64,000 nt of DNA from Actinospineispora spinosispora DSM 44797. Its GTDB lineage: Bacteria; Actinomycetota; Actinomycetes; Mycobacteriales; Pseudonocardiaceae. The DNA is taken from positions 124,001 to 188,000 of the forward strand of contig NZ_AUBB01000025.1 in the NCBI RefSeq assembly GCF_000429025.1, given 5' to 3'. The translations under genes and the position numbers were made by a program. Positions 8,380 to 17,333 of the stretch are shown in pieces (positions within the stretch are counted from its first letter, which is position 1; every line of letters starts with the position of its first letter). The notes beneath the pieces were generated by a model. The model worked only from the letters and a program-made list of their open reading frames with translations, had not been told where the DNA came from and ran no database searches.

Positions 8380-9249
8380 ATGCTGAACCTGACCCGGTTG
8401 CGGGTGCTGGCGGCCGTCGCCGAGCACGGCTCGGTCACCGCGGCGGCCGCGGCTCTGCACTATGCGCAGCCCTCGGTCAGCCATCATCTGGCCAGGCTGG
8501 AGGCGGAGACCGGCGCGGTGCTGGTGCAGCGCGTCGGGCGGGGTGTACGGCTGACCGACGCCGGGCGGCTGCTCGCCGCGAGGGCGAACGAGATCCTGGG
8601 GCGGATCGAGGCGGCGAGCGCGGAGCTGGACGAGGTCACCGGACTGCGCGCGGGCCGGGTTCGGCTCGCGGCGTTCCCGTCGGCGCTGGGCACCCTGGTC
8701 CCGGTGGCGGCGGCCAGACTGCGTGCCGCGCACCCGGACCTGGCGTTGGAGCTGACCGAGGTGGAACCGCCGGAGGCGCTGGAGCTGCTACGCGCGGGTG
8801 AGGTCGACGCCGCGGTGGTGTTCCGGTACCGGCCGGAGGACGACGAACCGGAACCGGACCTGCGCCTCGACCAGCTCGACTCGGAGGCGATCCACCTGGT
8901 CGGCCCGGTCGGCGACGACTGGCCGGGCGACCTGGCGGCGCACGCCGGCGCCGACTGGATCGCCGGCTGTGTGCGCTGCCGCAACCATCTGTTGTGGCTG
9001 TGTGATCGGGCTGGTTTCACGCCACGAATCCGGTTCACCACCGACGACTACGTCGCGGCGCAGGCGCTGGTCGCGGCCGGTCTGGGCATGACGGTGCTCC
9101 CGGACCTGGCACTGCGCGCCTACCGCCGCCCCGGCGTCCGCACCCGCCAGCTGATCGGCACCGGTCGGCGAGTCCTGCTGGCGCGCTACGGCGTCCCGCC
9201 CGACCCGCCGGGTGTGCTGGCCCTCGCCGAGGCGCTGACCACCCCGTAG
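8380..9249 (+). CDS. LysR-family transcriptional regulator
   Basis: A 289-residue regulator. Residues 1–60 are the winged helix-turn-helix (LNLTRLRVLAAVAEHGSVTAAAAALHYAQPSVSHHLARLE), followed by the LTDAGRLLAARA linker helix and a two-lobed effector domain from about residue 90. Divergent from the threonine/serine dehydratase gene, so likely its regulator, with an amino acid or oxo acid as effector (inference from context). The ATG has almost no leader. Confidence 0.93.
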   Translation: MLNLTRLRVLAAVAEHGSVTAAAAALHYAQPSVSHHLARLEAETGAVLVQRVGRGVRLTDAGRLLAARANEILGRIEAASAELDEVTGLRAGRVRLAAFPSALGTLVPVAAARLRAAHPDLALELTEVEPPEALELLRAGEVDAAVVFRYRPEDDEPEPDLRLDQLDSEAIHLVGPVGDDWPGDLAAHAGADWIAGCVRCRNHLLWLCDRAGFTPRIRFTTDDYVAAQALVAAGLGMTVLPDLALRAYRRPGVRTRQLIGTGRRVLLARYGVPPDPPGVLALAEALTTP

Positions 9250-9260
9250 GTGCCGAAACA

Positions 9261-9315
9261 CCCGACTCGCCGTGCCCAGACGCCCGACTCGCCGTGCTGA
9301 GGTGCCCGACTCGCC
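9261..9315. repeat. Family D intergenic repeat: CCCGACTCGCC ×3
   Basis: Three direct copies of CCCGACTCGCC begin at 9261, 9283 and 9305, exactly 22 bp apart, between convergent genes. The same decamer clusters at 38.3–38.4 kb and 47.15–47.28 kb. Confidence 0.8.
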
Positions 9316-9329
9316 GGAGAGAGGGGGTT

Positions 9330-10442
9330 CTACACGCCGGTGGGGAGGGTGGGGTGGCGCTGGAACAGGATCGTGGCTCTCACCACCGTCTCCTTGTACA
9401 GGGCGGCGAACCGGCCGGTGATCACGCCCTCGCGGGGGCTGTCGTCGGCGTGCACGAACTGGATCAGCCCGTCCCGTCTGCCGAGACTGATGCACTGGTT
9501 GACGTAACGGAAGCGCAGTGCCTTCGGCTCCTTGCCCTCCCGCCGGGCGGCGAGCGCGCGCACCGCCTGCTGCGCCATCGGGATGCTGGTCGCGCACGCC
9601 ATGCGCAGCTCCTGCCCGTCCGGGAGGTGCGCCGATGCCGCGTCGCCGACCACGGTCACGTCCGGGTGGGACAGCGAGCGCAGCAGCTCGTCGACGATCA
9701 CCCGGCCGCTGTCGTCGACCGTCAGACCCGCCTCACGGGCCAGTGGCGACACCTCGAACCCGGCCGTCCAGACGACGGTGTCCGCCGCGACGTGGTCGCC
9801 GTCGTCCAGCAGCACACCGTCCCTTCGGACCTCGGCGACCCTCGCGTTCTCCCGCACCTCCACGCCGAGGCGCGCGAACGTCTGACGCAGATGGTTCTGT
9901 CCCTTGGCCGACAGACCCGCACCCAGCATCCCCGCACCGACCAGCCGGACCTTGAGCCGCGGATGGCATTCTGCCAGCTCGGCGGCGACCTCGAGACCGG
10001 TGAGGCCGGCGCCGACGACCGCGACGGTCTCGCTGTCCGGCAGCCGCCGCTCCAGGTTCCGCGCCTGCTCCTCGCCGGCGACGGTGTAGGCATGCTCGGC
10101 CGCGCCCGGGAACGCGTCGAGGTTCACCCGGCTGCCCAACGCGTAGATCAGCTGGTCGTAGTGCAGCGGCTCGTCCGAACCGGCGAGTGTGACGATGTGC
10201 GCAACCGGGTCGATCGCGGTCACCCGGTCGACGACGAGCCGCACACCGCTGCCCTGGAGGAGCCCGGCGATCGGCAGGTCCGACAGTTGCTGCCCCGCGG
10301 CGAGCTGGTGCAACCGGACCCGCTCGACGAACCGGTCGCTCGCGTTGACCAACGTGACCTGGGCATCAGTCCATCTGGCCGCGAGCTTGGCCGCCGGCAG
10401 TCCGGCGTAACCCGCGCCGAGAACGACGATCTTTCCCCTCAT
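9330..10442 (-). CDS. NAD(P)/FAD-dependent oxidoreductase (NDH-2-like)
   Basis: A 370-residue two-dinucleotide-fold flavoprotein. FAD is bound by the N-terminal GAGYAGLPAAKLA motif (residues 9–21), NAD(P)H by VVGAGLTGLEVAAELA near residue 150, and the second FAD contact is TVVGDAASAHLPDG. The C-terminus lacks the long amphipathic membrane helix of respiratory NDH-2 but keeps RYVNQCISLGRRDGLIQF-type residues. Likely a quinone- or dye-reducing dehydrogenase with unknown partner. ATG at 10442 after AAAGGAGCAG; longer upstream reading is a shadow of the opposite strand. Confidence 0.88.
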   Translation of the reverse strand: MRGKIVVLGAGYAGLPAAKLAARWTDAQVTLVNASDRFVERVRLHQLAAGQQLSDLPIAGLLQGSGVRLVVDRVTAIDPVAHIVTLAGSDEPLHYDQLIYALGSRVNLDAFPGAAEHAYTVAGEEQARNLERRLPDSETVAVVGAGLTGLEVAAELAECHPRLKVRLVGAGMLGAGLSAKGQNHLRQTFARLGVEVRENARVAEVRRDGVLLDDGDHVAADTVVWTAGFEVSPLAREAGLTVDDSGRVIVDELLRSLSHPDVTVVGDAASAHLPDGQELRMACATSIPMAQQAVRALAARREGKEPKALRFRYVNQCISLGRRDGLIQFVHADDSPREGVITGRFAALYKETVVRATILFQRHPTLPTGV

Positions 10443-10577
10443 CTGAACTGCTCCTTTCCGCTCCATGTCGATGAGACGGCACGGCGCTCGCGGATGTGAC
10501 AGCTCCGTGTACCTGCCGGTCGGTACGACCCGGGGCGCTACTCTGAGTGGCCAGGTACCCGAGGAGGACTTCGCGTT

Positions 10578-10862
10578 ATGACCGTGCAGGTGGCCCGCCG
10601 GGGCGGCTGGGTGGAACTGCGGGACGACAAGACCGAGTTCGGTTCCCTCGAGGACCAGCGTCTGGTGTTGACCGACGCCGAGTTCGCGGAGTTCCTCGCG
10701 GGCAACACCGAGGGCCCGCATCTGACCTTGACCCGTCACCCGAGCGGCGACTATCTGCTCACCGCGCACGGCGCCGAGCTGCGGTTCGACGAGGAGGAGA
10801 TCGCGGCGTTCCAGGACGGGATCGAGAACGGCGAGTTCTCCGAGGGCGCGTTCAGCATCTGA
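10578..10862 (+). CDS. Hypothetical protein with two DUF397-like halves
   Basis: A 94-residue acidic protein preceded by GAGGAGGAC. The first half (WVELRDDKTEFGS...LTDAEFAEFLAG) and the second (ELRFDEEEIAAFQDGIENGEFS) both resemble the end of DUF397 proteins (an LTFTPAEWxAFLxGVxxGEF-type pattern), suggesting an internal duplication, but the classical N-terminal WxKSSxSG is absent. DUF397 proteins normally pair with XRE regulators in actinobacteria; none is adjacent here. Function unknown. Confidence 0.75.
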   Translation: MTVQVARRGGWVELRDDKTEFGSLEDQRLVLTDAEFAEFLAGNTEGPHLTLTRHPSGDYLLTAHGAELRFDEEEIAAFQDGIENGEFSEGAFSI

Positions 10863-10970
10863 TCCGCCGGAAACTGTCTGTCCTTCGGTGTAGATCTGGG
10901 CATCGGCCGTTCGTATAGAGGACGAGCGGTCGGCACGAGGCCGGCGCTCAGGTCCCGTGAGGAGAGCCCG

Positions 10971-11321
10971 ATGACCACGTATCTGCTCAGCGTCTACCAG
11001 CCCACCGGTGCAGAGATGCCGCCGCCGGAGTTCCTGGAGAAGGTGGCACACGATCTCGAGGAGCTCAACCAGGAGATGAAGGACGCCGGCGTCTGGGTGT
11101 TCAGCGGAGGGCTGCACGCGCCGAGCACCGCGACGGTCCTGCGGCCCGAGTCCGGCGAGGTGCTCGTCACCGACGGGCCGTTCGTCGAGGGCAAGGAGTA
11201 CCTGGGCGGCTTCACGATCCTGGACGCACCGGACCTGGACGCGGCGCTGGCCTGGGGGCGCAGGCTGGCCGAGGTCGTTCCGCTGCCGATCGAGGTGCGG
11301 CCGTTCCACCAGGTCAGATGA
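10971..11321 (+). CDS. YciI-like DGPF-domain protein, partner of ECF42 sigma factor
   Basis: A 116-residue YCII-related protein with the diagnostic DGPF motif ([16 protein letters not shown], residues ~64–79) and the dimeric ferredoxin-like pattern YLLSVYQP at the N-terminus. Genes of this type accompany ECF42 sigma factors in many actinobacteria and are their usual targets. Its stop overlaps the sigma-factor ATG (ATGA). GAGGAGAGCCCG precedes the start. The 108-bp leader (10863–10970) is where an ECF42 autoregulated promoter would be sought; I do not claim a specific site. Confidence 0.9.
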   Translation: MTTYLLSVYQPTGAEMPPPEFLEKVAHDLEELNQEMKDAGVWVFSGGLHAPSTATVLRPESGEVLVTDGPFVEGKEYLGGFTILDAPDLDAALAWGRRLAEVVPLPIEVRPFHQVR

Positions 11322-12538
11322 CCACTCCGACCGCGGAGCTGATCGAGCGGGTGTTCCGGGCGGAGCACGGGCGCGCGGTCGCCGTGCTCGCCCGGGTCTT
11401 CGGCGATCTCGACATCGCCCACGACGCGGTGCAGGACGCGTTTGTCGTCGCCGTCGCACGCTGGCCGGACACCGGGCTGCCCGCCGCGCCGGCCGGCTGG
11501 ATCATCACGACGGCGCGCAACCGGGCGATCGACCGGCTGCGCCGGGAGGCGTCGCGGCAGGACCGGTACGCCGAGGCCGCCCTGCTGCACGCCCGGGACG
11601 AGCCACCGGAGGTGGTCGCGGTGCACGACGACCGGCTGCGGCTGATCTTCACCTGCTGCCATCCCGCGCTGTCGCCCGGCGCGCGGGTCGCGTTGACGCT
11701 GCGGCTGCTCGGCGGGCTGAGCACCGCCGAGATCGCGCGCGCCTTCCTGGTGTCGGAGGCGACGATGGCGCAGCGGTTGGCGCGGGCGAAGGGCAAGATC
11801 AGGGATGCGCGGATTCCGTACCGGGTCCCGGAGGATGCGGAGCTCCCCGACCGGTTGCGGTCGGTACTCGCGGTCGTCTACCTGATCTTCAACGAGGGCT
11901 ACACGGCCAGCGGGGGCGAGCTGCCGATCCGGGACGAGCTGTGCGCGGAGGCCATCCGGCTCGGACGGCTGCTCGCCGAGCTGATGCCCGATGAGCCCGA
12001 GGTGATCGGCCTGTTGGCGTTGATGCTGCTCGTCGGGTCACGTCGGCGCGCCCGCATCGACGCGAACGGCGAGCTGGTGCTGCTCGCCGACCAGGACCGC
12101 ACGCTGTGGGACCGTTTGCTGATCGACGAGGGCCAGACCTTGCTGCGCTGCTGTCTGCGCCGCGACGACCCCGGCCGGTACCAGGTCCAGGCCGCGATCA
12201 ACGCGGTGCACAGCGACGCCGTGAGCGTGGCGGACACACAGTGGTGGCAGGTCGTCGCGCTGTACGACCAGCTACTGGCGATCGCTCCGTCGCCGGTCGT
12301 CGAGCTGCACCGGGCGGTGGCGGTCGCCGAGGTCGACGGTCCGGCGGCGGCGCTGGCGATCATCGAGACACTTGCGTTGTCCCGGCATCATCTGTGGCAC
12401 GCGGTCCGCGCCGACCTGCTGCACCGCGTGGGCCGCGACAGCGACGCGGCCGAGGCGTACCGGGAGGCGATCAGCCGCACCGAGAACGCCGCCGAACGTG
12501 CACTGCTGCGCCGCAAGCTGGCGGCGCTGAGCCGTTAG
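11318..12538 (+). CDS. ECF42-type RNA polymerase sigma factor
   Basis: A 406-residue sigma factor. Sigma2 runs over residues 1–75 ([15 protein letters not shown]), sigma4 over about 105–165 with the helix-turn-helix [26 protein letters not shown] ~230-residue C-terminal extension (DUF6596, starting YLIFNEGY, then TPR-like ALAIIETL... repeats) is characteristic of ECF42. In characterised ECF42 systems there is no anti-sigma factor and the extension itself controls activity; none is visible here either. Co-transcribed with the DGPF protein, and its stop overlaps the convergent DedA gene by 4 bp. Confidence 0.93.
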   Translation: MTTPTAELIERVFRAEHGRAVAVLARVFGDLDIAHDAVQDAFVVAVARWPDTGLPAAPAGWIITTARNRAIDRLRREASRQDRYAEAALLHARDEPPEVVAVHDDRLRLIFTCCHPALSPGARVALTLRLLGGLSTAEIARAFLVSEATMAQRLARAKGKIRDARIPYRVPEDAELPDRLRSVLAVVYLIFNEGYTASGGELPIRDELCAEAIRLGRLLAELMPDEPEVIGLLALMLLVGSRRRARIDANGELVLLADQDRTLWDRLLIDEGQTLLRCCLRRDDPGRYQVQAAINAVHSDAVSVADTQWWQVVALYDQLLAIAPSPVVELHRAVAVAEVDGPAAALAIIETLALSRHHLWHAVRADLLHRVGRDSDAAEAYREAISRTENAAERALLRRKLAALSR

Positions 12539-13173
12539 CCCTGGTCGACGCTGGAGGCAACAGGTTCCGAGGCGTGGCGTTTGGTCGTCCGGCGCTTCAC
12601 GTACAGCGCGGACCCGATCCCGAACAGCACCGCGGCCAGCAGCCCGACCCAGGAGAAGCGGGACAGCCACTTCTCCGCGACGACACCGAGGTAGTAGATC
12701 ACCGCGACGGTGCCGCCCGCCCACACGATGCCCCCGAGCGCGTTGGCGATCAGGAACTTGGGGTAGCGCATCCGCAATGCCCCCGCGAGCGGACCGGCGA
12801 AGATGCGCAGCAACGCGATGAACCGTCCGAAGAACACCGCCCACATGCCCCACCGCTCGAACGACCGCTCGGCCGACGCCAGATGCGCGGGCCCGAAGTG
12901 CTTCGGGAACCGTCGCCCCAGCCGCTCGAACAACGGTCGCCCGCCCCGACGTCCGATCGAGTAGCCGATCGAGTCGCCGATGATCGCCCCGGCGGCAGCG
13001 CACGCCGCGACCCACACCGGGTCGACGACATGCTGCGCCGCCAGCAGGGACGCACTGACCAGCACGATCTCCCCCGGCAACGGCACCCCGAGGCTCTCGA
13101 TCCCGATGACCAACCCGACGGTCACCAGGATCGCCACCGGCGGGATCAGCTGCAGCCATTGGTTGATGTGCAC
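12535..13173 (-). CDS. DedA family membrane protein
   Basis: A 212-residue DedA (SNARE-associated/VTT) protein, a family implicated in undecaprenyl-phosphate and lipid flipping. Marks: early [34 protein letters not shown], then the [21 protein letters not shown] motif with its conserved Arg, and a final transmembrane helix. Start is probably GTG at 13173, but GGAGGG abuts it with almost no spacer; an upstream TTG at about 13200 is possible. Transcribed alone. Confidence 0.9.
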   Translation of the reverse strand: MHINQWLQLIPPVAILVTVGLVIGIESLGVPLPGEIVLVSASLLAAQHVVDPVWVAACAAAGAIIGDSIGYSIGRRGGRPLFERLGRRFPKHFGPAHLASAERSFERWGMWAVFFGRFIALLRIFAGPLAGALRMRYPKFLIANALGGIVWAGGTVAVIYYLGVVAEKWLSRFSWVGLLAAVLFGIGSALYVKRRTTKRHASEPVASSVDQG

Positions 13174-13238
13174 CCCTCCATGGTGCCCGGAGATCGACAA
13201 GCGGCTGTGGTCGCCCCCACTCCGCGCACCCCGCCCCC

Positions 13239-13308
13239 ACTTCGCAGACCCTGACGTCGCGTCGCAGACACTGCAGCGTCTGCGACGCGACACGAAGCTC
13301 TGCGAGGT
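13239..13308. repeat. Family A palindromic repeat, copy 1
   Basis: A ~70-bp element starting ACTTCGCAGA and ending CTCTGCGAGGT. Its centre is a perfect 14-bp stem, GTCGCGTCGCAGAC (13256–13269) with GTCTGCGACGCGAC (13278–13291). Outer CGCAGA/TCTGCG blocks repeat the theme. Other copies are at 21653 and 56957. The gap 13174–13619 holds this element and family B copy 1 and no gene. Confidence 0.85.
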
Positions 13309-13399
13309 GTGGCGACTGTGATAGGTGTGACACCAGGGGTGCCGCACCGGGCACCGCCACACCGGGCACCACCGCACGAGGCGCCGCAGACTCCTCCGT

Positions 13400-13556
13400 T
13401 CCCCGCGATCCTGGCCCGCACTTGGCGTGGGCGGGCGGTGTCAACCCTGAAACCTCGCCCCCGAACCCGTGCAACCAGGAACGAGCGCGAGGCCGGCGAA
13501 GCCGGGGGTTGATACCGCCCGCCCACGCCAAGACACTGAATGGCCAGCGGGGACAG
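13400..13556. repeat. Family B MITE-like element, copy 1
   Basis: A 157-bp segment nearly identical to 57117–57272. Inside are 27-bp terminal inverted repeats with one mismatch: 13421–13447 (CTTGGCGTGGGCGGGCGGTG...) and 13506–13532 (...ACCGCCCGCCCACGCCAAG). The interior has a second palindrome (AGGCCGGCGAAGCCGGGGG). There is no coding capacity and no obvious target-site duplication. Confidence 0.85.
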
Positions 13557-13619
13557 CCCCCACCGCCGCGGAATCTAGCGACTCGCGGGACGAAACCCCC
13601 GCTCGCGGTGGGCGGGAGG

Positions 13620-14987
13620 TCAGGGGCGGTGCTGCGGCAGGAGGGGGTCCAGGCCGGGGGCGCCGGTCAGCGCGAGGGCCGTCAGGAAGACCCGTTGCGG
13701 TCCCAGGTGTGAGTCCTTCGGGTCGAACCACTCGGGGTCGGTGAACGAGTGGGTGTTCCCGTCGTCGCCCCCGCCGCCGAGCCGGACAGCCGGAATCCCC
13801 TTGTTGATCGGCAGGTTCGCGTCGGTGCTCGACGCCTCGCCGAGCGAAGCGGCCAACCCGAGCGCCGTGGAGGCGGCGAAGGAGGCTTCGACGATGGGCG
13901 ACTGCGCGGGCTGGTCGCCGGCAGGACGGTCGCCGATCAGTTCCTTCTTGACCGTGATCCCCTTACCGGCGGCGGCGTTCCACCGGGCGTTCTCGTCGTC
14001 GGCGCCGGCCTGCGCCATGGGCACCAGCTGCCGCTCCAGTCCGTCCAGCTCGGCGGGCCCGTTGGACCGCATGTCCACCTGCATCGAGGCGGTCCCGGAG
14101 ATCGCGTTCACCGAGGTCCCGCCGTCGACCACGCCGACGGTGAACGTCGTCTTCGGCTGGGCGGGCGGCCGGAGCTCGTCGATGCGGGCGATCGCCCGGC
14201 CCATGGCTCCGATCGCGCTGGGCCTGCCGAAGTCACCGAAGCTGTGCCCACCGGGCCCGGTGAACGAGAACTTGTAGCGTCGGCTGCCGGTTGCCTGGTA
14301 GACGACCTTCTTGACGTCGCCCGGTTCGATCGTGATGAACCCGTCGACGTCCGGGTTCTCCGCGAAGAAGGCCTTGACGCCGCGCAGGTCGCCGAGGCCC
14401 TCCTCGCCGACGGTGCCGCCGAAGATGATGTCGCCCTTGGTCTGGATGCCGCTGTCGCGCAGCGCCCGTACGACCGACAGCACAGCGGACAGCCCGTTGG
14501 CGTCGTCGGCGATTCCCGGGCCGTACAGCTTGCCGTCCCGCTGGGTGACCTTCACGTCGGTGCCTTCGGGGAACACGGTGTCCAGGTGCGCGGAGACGAA
14601 CAACGTCGGTCCGCCCCCGGTGCCGCGCCGCACGCCGTACACGTTGCCGGTCGCGTCCCGGCGCACGTTCTCCAGACCCAGCTCGGTCAGCCGACGCTGG
14701 TAGTCGGCCGCGCGCCGGTCCTCCTTGAACGGCGGCGACGGGATCTCGCTCAGCGCGATCTGCTCGGTGATCGTGTTCTGGTGGTCCTGTTCGAGGAACC
14801 GCAGCGCGCTGGCCACCGAAGGCATCGTCTTCAGCGTGTCCATGGTCCGGCTCACCTGGTCGGACACCGCGAACGGCTTCGGTGCGGCCGCCCTCGGTGT
14901 CTCCTCGGCGGCCGAGCACCCCGCCGACGCCAGAATTCCGGTGATCGCCATCACCGTGAACCTCGATCGCAACCGTGTGGTTCTCAT
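13620..14987 (-). CDS. M20-family metallopeptidase/hydrolase, lipoprotein
   Basis: A 455-residue exported dizinc amidohydrolase. The N-terminus is a lipoprotein signal with lipobox LASAGC (Cys24). The M20 core shows SAHLDTVFPEG (first zinc His), GIADDANGLSAVLSV (bridging Asp), GGTVGEEGLGD (catalytic and zinc Glu), ITIEPGD, and GNTHSFTDPEWF with the last zinc His. A dimerisation lid runs from about residue 230 (SRRYKFSFTGPGGHSFGD). Substrate is unknown; relatives cleave dipeptides or acylated amino acids. ATG at 14987. Divergent from the DUF4393 gene. Confidence 0.9.
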   Translation of the reverse strand: MRTTRLRSRFTVMAITGILASAGCSAAEETPRAAAPKPFAVSDQVSRTMDTLKTMPSVASALRFLEQDHQNTITEQIALSEIPSPPFKEDRRAADYQRRLTELGLENVRRDATGNVYGVRRGTGGGPTLFVSAHLDTVFPEGTDVKVTQRDGKLYGPGIADDANGLSAVLSVVRALRDSGIQTKGDIIFGGTVGEEGLGDLRGVKAFFAENPDVDGFITIEPGDVKKVVYQATGSRRYKFSFTGPGGHSFGDFGRPSAIGAMGRAIARIDELRPPAQPKTTFTVGVVDGGTSVNAISGTASMQVDMRSNGPAELDGLERQLVPMAQAGADDENARWNAAAGKGITVKKELIGDRPAGDQPAQSPIVEASFAASTALGLAASLGEASSTDANLPINKGIPAVRLGGGGDDGNTHSFTDPEWFDPKDSHLGPQRVFLTALALTGAPGLDPLLPQHRP

Positions 14988-15168
14988 CTCGTCGCATCCT
15001 GACGCTCGGGGACCTCCGAACCCTGCCACTGATCGATCTCCCCCGTCGAGCACGGCTGGTCGGAGCCCTGGGAGTGGCGGTCGCCACCGTAGAGTGCACA
15101 CAGCTTGCATCTGAAGACACCGCACATCACCATCACCTGATCCACCCACGGCCTAAGGGGTTTGACCG

Positions 15169-16089
15169 GTGCGAACCGACTGGGACGACGACGAGCGCGA
15201 CACCACACCAGGGCAGGGTGTGGTCGCGTCCTGGGGCGCTGTGCTGCGTGATGTGCGGTCATTGGCCGTCGACCTGACGGTCGTCGGCACCGAGGTCGCG
15301 CGGCAGATGCCGAAACCGCCGGTGCAGGAGTTCCTCGCCGGCTGGACCCGGGTCGAGGACGTGGTGCTGCGCGAGATCAAGACCCGGCTGGACGCGGTGG
15401 ACACCGACCCCTCCCAGCGGCGCCGTATCGGCAACGACCCGACCCGTACACCGGCGCAGCTGCTCGACGACCTGCTCGGCGCCTCGATCGACGCGGACAG
15501 CGCGCGCAGCCGTGACGAGCTGTACCGGTCGCTGCTGCTGCGTCTGGTTCCGGACGAGGCACGGATCCTCGCCGCGCTGGCCGACGGCACGCCGTATCCG
15601 CTGATCCACGTCCAGACCAGGTCCAGCGGCGGACGGACGATCCTGTCCAACGCCTCCACCGTCGGACGCTCGGCCGGCGTCCAGGTCCCGGACGCGGTGG
15701 GCACCTACGTCAGCCACCTGCGCGCGCTCGGTCTCGCCGAGGAAGGGCCCGCCGACGACTCGTTGTCGGTGCACTACGACATCCTGCTCGGTGAGCCAGG
15801 GGTCCGGGACGCCGAGGAGGAGGCGCGGCACGCCAGCAGGCTCGGTGCGAAGGTCGTGCGTCGCACGCTGCGCATCTCGACGCTGGGCAGCGAGCTGTGG
15901 CGGGCCTGCCGGCCGGACGACGTGCCGGAGCCCGGTCCCGCGTTGCTTCCCGGTGAGGACCCGGTCGCCGAGCTGGTCCCCGAGTCGGTCGAGCCCGACC
16001 TCGACACGCCGATGCCCGGGCCGCGCTTCAATCCCGACACCGTCTACCGTCCGTCTACCAGCACCAACGGTGTGGGCGGAGTGCGGTGA
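15169..16089 (+). CDS. Abi-alpha-like (DUF4393) protein
   Basis: A 306-residue soluble protein. The central part (about 85–200) resembles DUF4393/Abi-alpha proteins: TPAQLLDDLLGASID, ELYRSLLLRLVPDEARILAALADG and then a winged-helix-looking YVSHLRALGLAEEG. The Abi-alpha name comes from a phage abortive-infection locus, but many family members have no shown defence role. GTG start; the 3' end overlaps the DUF445 gene by 4 bp, so the two are co-translated and probably work together at the membrane. Proline-rich tail of about 50 residues. Confidence 0.75.
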   Translation: MRTDWDDDERDTTPGQGVVASWGAVLRDVRSLAVDLTVVGTEVARQMPKPPVQEFLAGWTRVEDVVLREIKTRLDAVDTDPSQRRRIGNDPTRTPAQLLDDLLGASIDADSARSRDELYRSLLLRLVPDEARILAALADGTPYPLIHVQTRSSGGRTILSNASTVGRSAGVQVPDAVGTYVSHLRALGLAEEGPADDSLSVHYDILLGEPGVRDAEEEARHASRLGAKVVRRTLRISTLGSELWRACRPDDVPEPGPALLPGEDPVAELVPESVEPDLDTPMPGPRFNPDTVYRPSTSTNGVGGVR

Positions 16090-17330
16090 TCGGTCTGTCG
16101 GAGATCCTCTCCGACGTACAGACCAACTGGCCGGTCTACGCCTCGATGCCGTTCATCGCGGCCGCGATCGGCTATGTGACCAAGCTGGTCGCGATCGAGA
16201 TGATGTTCCGGCCGCTCGAGTTCGTCGGCCGCAAGCCGTGGCTCGGCTGGCAGGGTGTCGTGCCCCGGCGCGCTGCCAAGATGGCCGGCATCGCGTGCGA
16301 CACGATGACCAGCCAGCTCATCACCCCGGCGGAGATCTTCGGTCGGCTCGACCCACAGCGGGTGGCTGAGGAGATCGAGAAACCGCTACTCGCCTCGATC
16401 GAGGACATCACCCGCGAGGTCGCCGCGGCCACCCAGCCCGACCTGTGGGAAGCGCTGCCGGACCGCATCAAGCACATGATCGTCGACCGGGTCCGGCGTC
16501 AGTCGCCGCAGATGGTCGAGAAGGTCATGCTGCAGATCCAGACCGACATCGACTCGGTGTTCGACCTGAAGGAAATGGTCGTCACGCACCTGGTGCGGGA
16601 CAAGGCGCTGCTCAACCGCATCTTCCGCGAGGCGGGCTACAAGGAGTTCCGGTTCATCGCGCGCGTCGGCGCCCCGTTCGGTTTTGTCATCGGACTGCTG
16701 CAGACGGTGACCTGGGCGGTGTTCCGCGAGCCGCTGCTGCTGCCCGCGTTCGGCCTGATCACCGGGTGGGCGACCGACTGGCTCGCGTTGAAGATGGTCT
16801 TCTTCCCGATCGAGCCGCGCCGGTTCTTCGGGCTGTTCACCTGGCAGGGGCTGTTCCTGCGGCGCCGTTCCGAGGTCGCGCGCGACTACGGCGACCTGAT
16901 CGCCAAGGAGATCATCACCCCGCGCAACGTCGTCGAGGCGGTGCTCAAGGGTCCACTGTCGGACCGGCTGTTCGCGCTGGTCCAGCGCGAGGTGCACCGC
17001 CTGGTCGACTCGCAGGCCGGGCTGGCCCGCCCGCTGGTCGTGATGGCCGTCGGTGGGCGGCGCTACCAGCGGGTCAAGCAGCTGGTCACGATGAAGGTCA
17101 TGGAACGGCTACCGGAGACCATGGCGGCGGTCGAGGAGTACGCGACCGACGCCATGGACATCCGCAACACCCTGACGTCCAAGATGAAGCTGCTCAGCCC
17201 GACCCAGTTCGAACGCCTGCTGCGGCCGGCGTTCGAACAGGACGAGTGGATGCTCATCGCGGTCGGTGCGATGCTCGGGTTCGGTGTGGGTGAGCTTCAG
17301 ATCCTCATCGTGGAGTTCCTGACCCACTAA
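16086..17330 (+). CDS. DUF445 family membrane protein
   Basis: A 414-residue protein of the DUF445 (YheB-like) family. Hydrophobic segments are at the N-terminus (YASMPFIAAAIGYVTKLVAIEMMF), in the middle (APFGFVIGLLQTVTWAVF and LLPAFGLITGWATDWLALKMVFF) and at the C-terminus (GAMLGFGVGELQILIVEF). The repeated pattern G..T.(K/D)WLAxxM(V/M)F(R/F)P in the first and middle segments is typical. Helical in between. Function is unknown. Starts within the stop of the DUF4393 gene (GTGA). Confidence 0.9.
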   Translation: MIGLSEILSDVQTNWPVYASMPFIAAAIGYVTKLVAIEMMFRPLEFVGRKPWLGWQGVVPRRAAKMAGIACDTMTSQLITPAEIFGRLDPQRVAEEIEKPLLASIEDITREVAAATQPDLWEALPDRIKHMIVDRVRRQSPQMVEKVMLQIQTDIDSVFDLKEMVVTHLVRDKALLNRIFREAGYKEFRFIARVGAPFGFVIGLLQTVTWAVFREPLLLPAFGLITGWATDWLALKMVFFPIEPRRFFGLFTWQGLFLRRRSEVARDYGDLIAKEIITPRNVVEAVLKGPLSDRLFALVQREVHRLVDSQAGLARPLVVMAVGGRRYQRVKQLVTMKVMERLPETMAAVEEYATDAMDIRNTLTSKMKLLSPTQFERLLRPAFEQDEWMLIAVGAMLGFGVGELQILIVEFLTH

Positions 17331-17333
17331 GGC

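Noticed and set aside
10971..11321. DGPF protein as an anti-sigma factor
   Set aside because: It has no zinc-binding HxxxCxxC and no membrane helix; ECF42 systems are known to lack anti-sigma factors.
13146..13531. Open frames covering the A1/B1 repeats
   Set aside because: The peptides simply translate the repeats, and the same peptides appear at 56.9–57.3 kb from the second copies; no ribosome site or family match.
16086..17330. DUF445 gene as part of a defined phage-defence island
   Set aside because: No nuclease, restriction, retron or other defence gene is adjacent and flanks look like core genes; kept only as a weak hypothesis for the DUF4393 pair.
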